From contig CM062297.1 of assembly GCA_031216915.1 (NCBI GenBank), forward strand, positions 545,374,971-545,438,970: 64,000 bases of DNA, in the 5' to 3' direction. Each line of letters starts with the position of its first letter. The stretch's first letter is position 1. Positions 10,526 to 19,545 of this stretch are shown piece after piece. This DNA comes from Pictodentalium vernedei. Lineage: Eukaryota; Mollusca; Scaphopoda; Dentaliida; Dentaliidae. Position numbers and translations under genes: made by a program. Under the pieces are notes generated by a model. It did no database searches and had not been told where the DNA came from. It was given only the letters and a program-made list of their open reading frames with translations.

Positions 10526-10971
10526 ATGACAACAACACCTAAAAAATGCAAATTGAAATTGAAACGAGTTGAAACGTGTAAGAAATTCGGTTTTAAAATC
10601 TATAGATTACAATGACATGATTCCATAGAATTGAACGAGGTCGAGACGAAGGGCTTAGAGCGCAAATATGACAAATATAACATGACTTTGAAATTGGACG
10701 AAGCCATGCTTGATTTGTTTTACGAGTACCAAAGCGATCTACAGAAAATTGTCATCGCCAAAGATAGAGAATTTGACAAGGACGATTTGTCGTTGCCCTA
10801 TGGAAGTTACATATATCCAAAAATCTCACTGAACTCGTGGACAAATCGGGTGGTGAGAGCGCATTCACCGATGTAAAAAAACTCAAAAAAGTAAAGATAA
10901 ACATTCAACACATTTTCGAAAAAGGAGAAGACATGAGCGTCAACATGCTAATAACGGACCTGGAAATATAA
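10526..10971 (+). pseudogene. Small unidentified Polinton gene on the opposite strand
   Basis: ATG at 10526 opens a lysine-rich N-terminus, broken by TGA at 10613-10615. The same frame continues through LKLDEAMLDLFYEYQSDLQK to about 10830. The coding signal then shifts frame and ends at TAA 10969-10971 (MLITDLEI). The product would be about 148 residues, with no motif I recognise. It is the only plus-strand gene between two minus-strand blocks and is bounded downstream by the second copy of the shared hairpin. Confidence 0.5.
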
Positions 10972-11006
10972 ACAATAGAGAGATTGATTTTTAGCAAAGA
11001 AGAAGG

Positions 11007-11065
11007 AAAAAAAAGTAATGAGATCTAGAGAGGTTGATCATCTCTAGATCTCATTACTTTTTTTT
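11007..11065. terminator. Perfect 25-bp hairpin at the second convergent junction
   Basis: Arms 11007-11031 and 11041-11065 are perfect reverse complements around a 9-base loop. The arm contains TAATGAGATCTAGAGAG, identical to the inner arm of the hairpin at 4034-4050. It lies between the 3' ends of a plus-strand gene (10971) and a minus-strand gene (11025). Bidirectional termination or 3' processing is inferred from position and duplication. Confidence 0.55.
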
Positions 11066-11528
11066 GTTTTTTTTGTTTTTGTTTTCCTTCTTCCCTATCA
11101 CCCATATATATTATAATAACGTTTCCTTTTTTCTCAAATTTGGCGTCGATTTTTCTTTTCTTTTTTTTGTGATATATTACGTTTTTATAAGAACACATTT
11201 GTTTATCCGAATCATAATTATGAACGAATGTGGTGCATCTCTTGGTAACACTCGCATCATTACCATTCTCTTCAGAAGGTAGTGGTGACGGTGGAAAACG
11301 TCTCATTCTTTTAAATTTCAACCATCTATCCTGATCTTTATTTAACTCTTTTATCAGTTCTTTCCTAAGATATCCATCATTAGCGTCTAATTGTTTTTCC
11401 ACATCTTTTTCCCACACTATCCTGCAATATTCATCATTAGTGTCTAATCGTTTTTCCACATCTTTTTCGCACTCTATCTCGCGATATTCATCATTATCGT
11501 CTAATTGTTTTTCCACCTTTTTATCCAT
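11025..11528 (-). CDS. Hypothetical charged repeat protein of the element
   Basis: Uninterrupted 167-codon frame from ATG 11528. The first 60 residues hold three degenerate repeats of about 20 residues (for example EKDVEKQLDANDGYLR). A proline-containing middle follows, then a very basic tail (KKKKRKIDAKFEKKG). The C-terminal codons run into the hairpin at 11007-11065, and the stop at 11025 lies inside the left arm, so the natural stop may have been lost. It sits in the minus-strand structural block. No family recognised; the basic tail could bind DNA. It is one of only two frames in this block without an internal break. Confidence 0.5.
   Translation of the reverse strand: MDKKVEKQLDDNDEYREIECEKDVEKRLDTNDEYCRIVWEKDVEKQLDANDGYLRKELIKELNKDQDRWLKFKRMRRFPPSPLPSEENGNDASVTKRCTTFVHNYDSDKQMCSYKNVIYHKKKKRKIDAKFEKKGNVIIIYMGDREEGKQKQKKQKKVMRSRDDQPL
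11358..11520. repeat. About 63-bp tandem repeat within the hypothetical protein gene
   Basis: Three degenerate copies of a unit containing TTTTTCCACATCTTTTTC, TATTCATCATTA and GTCTAAT encode the N-terminal protein repeats of the 11025-11528 ORF. Unit length keeps the frame. Confidence 0.6.
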
Positions 11529-11586
11529 TTTATATTATTTTTATACTTCTATGATTTATATTTTATATAATTATATAATTTTTACA

Positions 11587-12198
11587 TTATAATAACATAC
11601 TCAAAATCGGTATATTCTTAAACGGCGAATTCTCACCAAACAACAAACCCTTACCAAGTCGCTCAACGTTCCGTCCACTCTTCAGATAGAGACCGTTTCC
11701 ACTCAAAGAGTTGCCACCTCTAACAGGTTCTAGATACAATCCTTTACCACCGTCGTCTACGTGGATGCATCACACGGCTCCTCCCTTCTTCAAAAACAGT
11801 TCGCTGCCGCCCATTAATTTCTCAACTGCCGAACTTGCGAGTCCCGTGAGAGCTTCCATGCCGAGAGTCTTTCCAAGAAAGGGTAATGCTTTTGTGGCAA
11901 AGGGTAATGCTTTTGCAACGATTCCTGCCAATAGAGGTAGGAAACCGCCTTTCATTCTCAAATTGTATCTCAATTGAGCGGGACTCAATCTCACCATCAA
12001 CCCTCTTCCATCACGAAACGCTTTCTCCATCCCTTTGCTTTGACTTCTGATCCAGGCGATCGAATCCTGACCGCCACTCGTCAGATCTTCATGAGTGAAT
12101 TTGAACTTCAACGCCTTGCCTCGAGTTGTTAACGCTCTCTTAAGTTTCTTCCTCTGCCCTGCAGATATGTTCACGTTTTTAACCACGTATTGTGTCAT
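11587..12198 (-). pseudogene. Hydrophobic minor capsid protein with Gly-Gly sites, one in-frame TGA
   Basis: ATG at 12198 (MTQYVVKNVNISAGQ) is preferred over the upstream start at 12228. The frame contains a conserved-looking N-terminal domain (RLSPAQLRYNLRMKGGFLPL), then an amphipathic/hydrophobic stretch rich in Ala, Leu and Gly (FATKALPFLGKTLGMEALTG) and LMGGSELF. TGA at 11770-11772 interrupts it, and the same frame continues through a Gly-rich tail to TAA at 11587-11589. MKGG|F and LMGG|S match the (M/I/L)xGG|x cleavage pattern of adenovirus-type proteases, and the element encodes such a protease. The layout resembles a membrane-active internal virion protein. Role inferred. Confidence 0.55.
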
Positions 12199-12342
12199 AA
12201 TTCTTTTTTTAAAATATATTTTGTTCAATTGTTTTTTTTTATTTTAATGATAATTATATATATTAAATAATTTTTGTAAATTAATATTGCGTTTATTTTA
12301 TTTTCTTATTTTTATATATACACAATATTTTTTTTTTTGCTT

Positions 12343-13098
12343 TTATATTTCTCTTATGTGAAATCGTATCGTCACCCTCTCTCCGCGAAGATCTAACAGT
12401 TCACCATTTTGATCCATCAACGTGGTTTTGAGACTATACAACATGTCTAAAATCACTGGTAGATAAACTAAATTTCGATGTCGTTCCACGATCTTATAAC
12501 CCAGCAACACGTTTGGAAAGAAGGAATAGATCGTTGGTTGAGCGCTACCATTCACGCAGCTTCCAGCAATCACATCCACATTCACCAGAATGCTATTGAC
12601 TGCGAGAATGTCGACCATTTTTTCAGATGCCGCATGGCCTTGATAATCTTTCGATCGAATCCCAGCATCTTGCCTATAGAATCGTCCGTGTTGAAATCCA
12701 CTCGAAAATTATCTTCCAAATCCAACATCGTCTGTAAGGTATTAGGGTTGGGAGCGAGTCTGATCTTGTTGCTTAACCTTTCCATCCATCTTCATTTGCG
12801 TCTGAATGTAATTGTTCAAATCGTCTATGTCGTAACTTCCTTTGGGAATTCGAATCTCCAACCAATCCACTCCGTCGGAATACTTGAACGAGTTATTCTT
12901 TTCAGTGACGTTGGGAAAGGAATAATAAGTCTCCAGATTCACCAACGCCATCTCGTATCTTTTCTCTCTATTCAATTCGATGGAAGGTTCGAATTTCGTT
13001 GCGAATCGAGTCGAATCGCCACTCACCATGATTTGAATGGATTGTTTTGCAGCCGTATTCTCGGCTATCCGTTCTAACAATTCTCCTTGTTGAAACAT
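12343..13098 (-). pseudogene. Penton-like minor capsid protein, two frameshifts
   Basis: ATG at 13098 (MFQQGELLERIAENTAAKQ) opens a protein that is continuous in similarity but spread over three frames: 13098 to about 12780, about 12785 to 12600, and about 12618 to 12343. The ending DLRGERVTIRFHIREI and the motif GSYDIDDLNNYIQTQM resemble the conserved Polinton minor capsid (penton) protein, expected to be a single jelly roll at capsid vertices. Total length is about 250 codons, normal for the family. Frameshifts near 12780 and 12610 break it. It lies between the packaging ATPase and the hydrophobic capsid protein, as in other Polintons. Confidence 0.72.
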
Positions 13099-13150
13099 TA
13101 TATTTTAATTTTTATTTTATTTTTTCAAAACTAAATTATTTAATGATTTA

Positions 13151-13976
13151 TTATTTTCTAATTTTATTTTCTCTCTCTGTCTTATTATCATCAGAAACAT
13201 AAAACTTGTGGAATCTGCACCGATATTTTCCGCGATTAAATTTGCTAGTCAAATTGATCACGACAAAATTGTAAAGTCCTCCATCCCAAACCCTCTTGCA
13301 GAATTTCCTGAATTCCGCCATGCTCATGTCGTTTGCAATGTGATCGCCGGAGATGTGATTGAGATTCTTGAGATCCTGGAGAAAGAGACACAGTAAATTA
13401 GCGTTCTCCCTTATCGACTGTCTGGGCAATTGAAAATAATTCTGCGACAGGTAGAAACAGTCCACGTTGCTGTGATGACCCCTAACGTAATACGATTCGC
13501 ATATGGTTCTGTCTCTCCAAAAGCAGATCATCGAAAATCATGAGATTCTTATCTTTCGATTTCAATTCTCTAGGATCCGGAACGTCGCTAGCATTCTCAT
13601 AAAATCGACACTCGACATTCGAAGACGCATTTCTCTTCATCAATTCCATCACCGCACCGTCCAAAATGGTCGAAAGAGAAGCTTCACTTTTGTCGGATTC
13701 CTCCCTACTGTCAAAGATTCTGGCTATGACGTCCTTGGGCAATCTACGATCCATGCACTCTCGAAGCAATCTGTATTCGGGTTGAAACAAGCTCTTGCCA
13801 AACACGAACAATCTGTCATAATCCAACCAGTCGGGTTTCGACAACAGATTTATCAACAGATTGGTCTTTCCACAATTCGATTTTCCCACTATCAAGCCTC
13901 TTATGCTTTTGGGAAAGAACTCGTTATTCGATCTCTTGGTTGCGGCGTCGTTCCAAGACATATCTTTAATGTTCAT
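13151..13976 (-). pseudogene. FtsK/HerA-type genome-packaging ATPase, one frameshift
   Basis: ATG at 13976. Walker A is GLIVGKSNCGKT (P-loop residues 31-38) and Walker B is NLMIFDDLL (acidic residues 149-150). The frame ends at 13482, while the similarity continues in an overlapping frame to 13151 (SNVDCFYLSQNYFQLP then FVVINLTSKF), so one indel lies near 13500-13530, just after Walker B. This is the A32-like ATPase that packages DNA into the capsid in Polintons and related viruses. Total about 270 codons, a normal length. Confidence 0.85.
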
Positions 13977-14064
13977 CTTTGTTTATTTTTTTGTTATTTT
14001 AGATTTTTTCAAAAACAATTTTTATGTTTTTTTCAAACTCAGTTTTATAAATATTATTATTTAT

Positions 14065-14445
14065 TTATATTACACCGTCGCGAGTTTTCTTCAATCCAGA
14101 TCCACTCGTCATTTTGGCCAAATCTTGTATGGGTACCACAGCATCCTTAAAATCTTTCCAACTTTTTGGCGATCGCTCTAACGTAGCTCGCTTCGCCGGC
14201 GGACTGATCAACTTGTCGATCAACGCGTCAGCTGCCCTCTTGCCAGCCACAGAAGCTATCCTACCACTGGCTTCGGAAGCGACTTTCTTACCAGCATCCA
14301 AAGCCATCTTCTTACCGACCTCAAATGCGGTCGATGCGAGTTTTCTACCTGCATCGCTCGTGAACGCTCGCATTATAGAATCGACGATGCCAGAACCGCC
14401 TTGAACGTAAGTTCTGACGTATCCCCTGTTCTTTATCACCAACAT
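14065..14445 (-). CDS. Small Ala/Lys-rich virion-type protein of the element
   Basis: Intact 126-codon frame from ATG 14445. The N-terminus has a GYVRTYVQGGSGIV segment with a Gly-Gly site, followed by an amphipathic Ala/Lys-rich helix (AFEVGKKMALDAGKKVASEA) and a basic segment with PPAKRATLER. Small basic, Gly-Gly-containing proteins of this type in adenoviruses and Polintons are internal virion proteins that may bind DNA or membranes; that role is inferred. It sits upstream of the ATPase on the same strand with a TATA-like AT spacer before it (14446-14560). No internal stop. Confidence 0.55.
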   Translation of the reverse strand: MLVIKNRGYVRTYVQGGSGIVDSIMRAFTSDAGRKLASTAFEVGKKMALDAGKKVASEASGRIASVAGKRAADALIDKLISPPAKRATLERSPKSWKDFKDAVVPIQDLAKMTSGSGLKKTRDGVI

Positions 14446-14565
14446 ATTTTATAATATATATTTTGTTTTTTCACTGGTAAATCGTTTGTTGTTTAAATTA
14501 CTTTTATTATTTTGTAGTGTAAAATTTACTTTTTTTATTTTATATATTTTTGTTTGTTTCTCTCT

Positions 14566-15477
14566 CTACTTATTATTTATCAATTCGTTCATCAGTCTTT
14601 TGTAATCACGTTTATTCAGAACCTGCTGCCTCAACAATTCATCGCATATGCTGACTATCTCATTGTCTAATCCAGTGTTACCAGCGCGTCTACTTGCCAT
14701 CAACAAACTCAATCTCTGAGACAGAGCGTCAGAATCGCTCGGAAGAAAAGTGGTGTTCACCCCTTTGCCAGTAACCGATTCGACGAACTTCTTATTCATA
14801 TCCCATATGGGTTTCACCACTTTCGTCCACTTGTAACCTCTGTTGGCTTTGGGTCTCGTTTCTCTGGCATCGTTATTTCTCTTCATGGCGTGCGTCTGAA
14901 CCAGAATGTCGCTGTAATTGTCGAAATCCTGTTCCGTGTAATCTCCAGGGTTGTTGAAAAGGAGCAATTTGCGCAGTCCAGGAGTTAATTCTTACCTATT
15001 CGAACCGACGATTAAATTATCATCATCCTCTCACACTTCTGTGTCGCCCACAATAGTTCTACCATCAGAATCCTTATAAATTCCATACAACAGATCTCTC
15101 TTACCACCATCCTCGGACGACGCGACGCTATCAGTGGTGATAGTCGAAGCTGTATCATCGCTCTCGCCCACGTCGGTTTCGATTCTCATGGGAACGTAAT
15201 CCGGTGTAGACTGAAAGGAATACTGTTTTGTAAAACTACCGGGCAACCAACCCATTCTCAAAGAACTCTCTTTTATGGGTCTCAATTCGTCAACTGTCTC
15301 CTTCTTGCTTCATTCCTGAACCTCCGTCACGGGTTTAAATATTTTTGTGGCTTCGTGTCTCAATTCCATCTCTCCAAGACGTCTGCTTCTGTCAGCCAAT
15401 TGAATGCTCTTCTTGGCACGTTCATATTCGTTTAAAAGTTGATCTCTACGTTTAGAATCTGTGATGTGTAAAAACAT
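14566..15477 (-). pseudogene. Unidentified 304-codon Polinton protein, three in-frame stops
   Basis: One frame from ATG 15477 (MFLHITDSKRRDQLLNEYER) to 14566 is interrupted by TGA 15310-15312, TGA 15031-15033 and TAA 14992-14994, with no frameshift. The N-terminal 60 residues are a charged helix that could form a coiled coil. The middle is Ser/Thr/Asp-rich, and the C-terminal part contains TPGLRKLLLFNNPGDYTEQD and a helical tail (DELLRQQVLNKRDYKRLM). It is the gene nearest the visible end of the element. Proteins with this layout occur in animal Polintons without a known role; a structural function is possible. Confidence 0.55.
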
Positions 15478-16697
15478 TTTTTCATTTTCTAAATTATTAA
15501 TATTTCCTTTAGAGTATGCTAACTTGAGTTATTTTATTATTCTCAAAATTAAATGTATAATTATTTTATGTTTTTATGTTTTAAGTAAACAAAAATCTTC
15601 TGTCTTAATATAATAACTAAAACCAACCGAGGAAAAACATTTTACATGATAAAACCTCTATAAATGCGTTTTGCCCCCGAACGCATTAAAAAAATCACAT
15701 CACCGATTATTCACTCAGTGATGAACTGGAGAACTTTGAAAAAGTTTGAAAGTTTTAGCGCATAAGAAACTGGTTTCTGATTTAACGCATTTGAGAATAA
15801 TTACATCCGTTAAATGGAGAACTTTGAAAAAGTTTGAAAGTTTTAGCGTATAAGAAACCGGTTTCTGATTTAACGCGTTTGAGAATAATTATATCCGTTA
15901 AAAGGGTTCATTCATATCTCCGAACATTATAACAAGTAAATTAAAAATTCAGTCACCTCTTAAACCTGATTGAGTGGAAACGCGCTTTATTGTATATTAT
16001 TAAAACGAAAATACCTTTCATTCACACCGGAACAAAACATGAGTGTCTATTATGATACAATTTTTATCGGAGTCGATTTAATAGTCGACTCTATTGAATG
16101 AAAACCTCCATTCACACCGAAACAAAACATGAGTGTCTATTACAATAGAATTTTATCTCTTAAATTCATCTAAGTGAAAAAGGTTTTATAGTGGCATTTT
16201 ATTTGAATGAAACAATTCTACGAACTGTTTTATTTGAATGAAACAATTCTACAAACTGTTTCATTAAAATTATCTTACAAATTTCGCTGTGACAAAACGT
16301 GAACAGATCGGTTCTAATTTTCTAAAACTCAAGTTTCAATGTCATAATTAAACGAAAACCTTCATTCACACCGGAACAAAACATGAGTGTCTATTATGAT
16401 ACAATTTTTATCGGAGTCGATTTAATAGTCGACTCTATTGAATGAAAACCTTCATTCACACCGAAACAAAACATGAGTGTCTATTACAATAGAATTTTAT
16501 CTCTTAAATTCATCTAAGTGAAAAGGGTTTTATAGTGGAATTTTATTTGAATGAAACAATTCTACGAACTGTTTTGTTTGAATGAAACAATTCTACACAC
16601 TGTTTCATTAAAATTATCTTACAAATTTCGCTGTGACAAAACGTGAACAGATCGGTTCTAATTTTCTAAAACTCAAGTTTCAGTGTCATAATTAAAC
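15478..16697. repeat. Terminal region of the Polinton with subterminal tandem repeats
   Basis: No coding signal. An 86-bp unit (around GGAGAACTTTGAAAAAG) occurs twice at 15,723-15,900. A unit of about 350 bp occurs twice (about 16,013-16,362 and 16,363-16,697). Within each, a roughly 50-bp motif (ATTCACACC then GAACAAAACATGAGTG) occurs twice, and GAATGAAACAATTCTAC also occurs twice. Small hairpins such as GAGTCGA/TCGACTC are embedded. This fits a Polinton terminal inverted repeat, but the partner end is outside the window and the exact boundary is an estimate. Confidence 0.55.
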
Positions 16698-16727
16698 GAA
16701 AACCTAGGTTTCACCGATCGGATCGCA

Positions 16728-17030
16728 CTTTCAGTTAACGTTCGAACACCCGTTGGCGAACGTAGGTGGTCCAGAATCCGCAAACCGCTTTTTGATGCTG
16801 GTCTGGAATCCGCAAAGCGTTTTTTGCTCGCGTTCACCAACGATGGATCGATGGTCTGATCCGCGATGGGAACGTCGACAAAATTTTTTAAGAAAATGTA
16901 CATTAACAATTTCGTACATTTTTCACTTTTTGAGCGACGTGTCGAATCTACGCGTTCGCCAACGGGTGTTTGAACGTGGAAAGTGTGATCTGTGAGCCTC
17001 AAAACAATTGCGGATTCTGGACCACCATGA
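16728..17030. repeat. Imperfect inverted repeat next to the element boundary
   Basis: CGAACACCCGTTGGCGAACG at about 16744-16763 recurs inverted near 16954-16976, and GGTGGTCCAGAATCCGCAA (about 16766) recurs inverted near 17010-17029. CTGGAATCCGCAAA-like motifs repeat between the arms. A small non-autonomous element or a satellite fragment is likely. Confidence 0.4.
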
Positions 17031-19540
17031 AAAAACGACATTTTTGTACACGTGTACACGATTTAACACTGAATCCCTATGGCGGTACACGTACATGTAC
17101 GTGTACGTGTACGGTACATGTACAAAGTGGTCTGGAATCCGCCATTTATACCTACTTACATGCCACTCTATATCAATCGACTTCGACAGCCTTTTTCATG
17201 AGTTGCCGTCCATAATTTGTCACTTTCTGCGACATGGAAAAAATGAAAACGAGCAGAGCTACTGCCTGGTACATATATACCACGCACCATTTTCATATGT
17301 GCGTGCGGACAATGAGGTGTCACGCTAAAGGCTCAAAGTTATCTCTTTCGATGTGTTAAATAAAGAGAAATATTCCCATCCACATCAAAATTGCTAATGA
17401 CACATTTATGTATTGTCCGACGATTTACACAGACGTCCATTGTTTTGTACAGTCCGAACGCCCATTGCTTTGTACAGCCCGCCATTCATTTTCAGATAAA
17501 ATTTTTGTTCTGCATAGAGGTATGCATAGTGGAGCGCGCCCCTTGCACCTGTAACCAAGGGGGCGATATCACACAAACAATGGGTTCTCGAAATGCAACA
17601 CTGGATATTGTGCCAATTTACAGTACGTGGAGAGTGTATTATCACTAAATCACCCGCAGGGTGGACATTCCACCCAAGCAATAATTGCAAATTTGTTGCA
17701 AAGCATTACAAGCACAAGCAAAGTTCCAGCCAACAGACCTCTGGGTTATACCCGGAGGTCCTTTGGTTGAAACATTGCTTGTGTTTTTGTCCACATGTAC
17801 AAAATTTGAAAGTGATACTTTGGGTGATAACTCCACTCCCCGGGTGATTTAGTTACATTCCACTCTACACGTACTATAAGGCAAGAAAAGGCGCGTGTTG
17901 GTACCAAGTTTTCCACGTTCTATGGTTCTCAAAGAACTTCTTCCATCATTTTCTACATGGGGGAAGGGATTGTGTACTCAGATAGCACGGGGGCATAACA
18001 ACAGGCCAATAATGTCGCCTATGTAAAATAGTATTGAAGCTTCAAATGATTTGAGATACTGATAATCCAAAGCGAGAGTTTTCCCGGAGAGAACCCCCGG
18101 GATAACTCGTACCCCCGGATACTCCCACCTCGATATAATTCTCACCGAGAGAGTACCCCCTTCCCGGGTATATTACCCCTTCCCCTCGGGTAGAATTCCT
18201 CCGGAGACCCCCCCTTCCCTGGCACTGACTCGCACTGGTCATAGTTCAGACTCGATGTGTGTCAAGGAAAGAAGACAACGCCGTACATGGATAATTAGCC
18301 ATTTGGACTTTGGAATACGACATTACCGCAATTGCAACTTGAATATTCCAATAAAGTATCCACAATGCGTGACGTCACCTGCTACATATATATTGTGCAC
18401 TAGCACACAAACACATCTAGGGAGGTCAGAATACTCTATAGGGGTGGGGGTGGGGGTGGGGGTGGGGGCAGATATGTCATAACATGGACAGAACAGGTTT
18501 AGGAATGTTCGGTTAGAATAGCCAGAACAGTTAGAACCCAAGAATTTAGTGAGAAATTGGAGCCAAGTAAATAGTTGTCGGGTTCATTGTGGTGATTCTA
18601 CGAAATATCCGAGGATCCTGGGTAATTAGATTTACTTTTATTCAAAGGAACGCACCTGTTGAGGATTGAGGAATCCGAACAGAGTAAAGTCGTTTTTGTG
18701 ACGTAAACGAGGAATCGGAACCAGCAAACTACTCATATTCAATCGAACACGCCATCAGACCATACCTCCGTCATGTTGTAGGCCACTGAGTCACATAGCA
18801 ACCGTGTGGTACCATAGAAACCAAGCTGGCGGCCTCCAGTATACAAAATAGACAACAGGAACACGTGTCACCCTAATAACACGCACTGCACATGCCCACT
18901 ATGACCGCGTATCATTATGGTGATGACGTCACACGAGCGCTACCGTGACAATAAACATGACTAACTGGGTGACGTGACTATACCCCTCCCCATTCCCTCC
19001 CAAGCGAGCACGAACTACACATCTATTACTTATATGCTCTACACTACATTTACGGCCCCGTAAATAGATTAGGTTTAGATTAAATTTATTTATTTAACGG
19101 TATAGTTAGAAATTACAGCAATGCACGTATAATAATAGAAGTTTTTTGTAAGCACAAAAATAACCAAAACATTAGTGCAATATGAGAGTATGAGTAAATG
19201 TTTATACCGCAAGGAGATGACATAGCCAGATTGGCTGTCTACCTATCATCTCCCACTAATATTTGTTCTATGGTGAGCATTGTACACTGACTATGGATGT
19301 AGATTAAAGGCATGTTATCCAATTACATTCAGATTTATTTTTTTGGTATTGAAAGTGTCGGACTTGGCAGCTAAATCGTACTTTTCAATTCAATGAGATA
19401 AACAGACTGAGTATATTACTTGATATTAACACATGCAAAGAGCACACAATTCGGAAAAAGACCAAAGTATAGTAAGGTGCCAAGTTAATGGCTGTGCAGA
19501 CATTTAGTTATTTTTAGAAGCATCTTCAGGGGTTTAAATC
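17031..19540. other. Host intergenic DNA without a supported gene
   Basis: Short ORFs only. It includes palindromic GTACACGTGTAC-type runs (17,050-17,120), a small hairpin ACCTCTGGG/CCCGGAGGT (about 17,737-17,760), a CCCGGG-rich stretch (18,070-18,220), a G-quadruplex-type GGGGGTGGGGGTGGGGG tract (18,440-18,469) and an AT-rich stretch that may be the 3' UTR of the LINE to the right. No gene called. Confidence 0.5.
18440..18469 (+). other. G-quadruplex-forming motif
   Basis: Four G-runs of four or more separated by single T residues. It meets the standard G4 sequence rule; whether it folds in the cell is unknown. Confidence 0.6.
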
Positions 19541-19545
19541 CATAA

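Noticed and set aside
478-15477. TGA stops might mean a recoded genetic code
   Set aside because: TAA and TAG also interrupt the same genes, several frameshifts occur, and TGG is used normally; decay is simpler.
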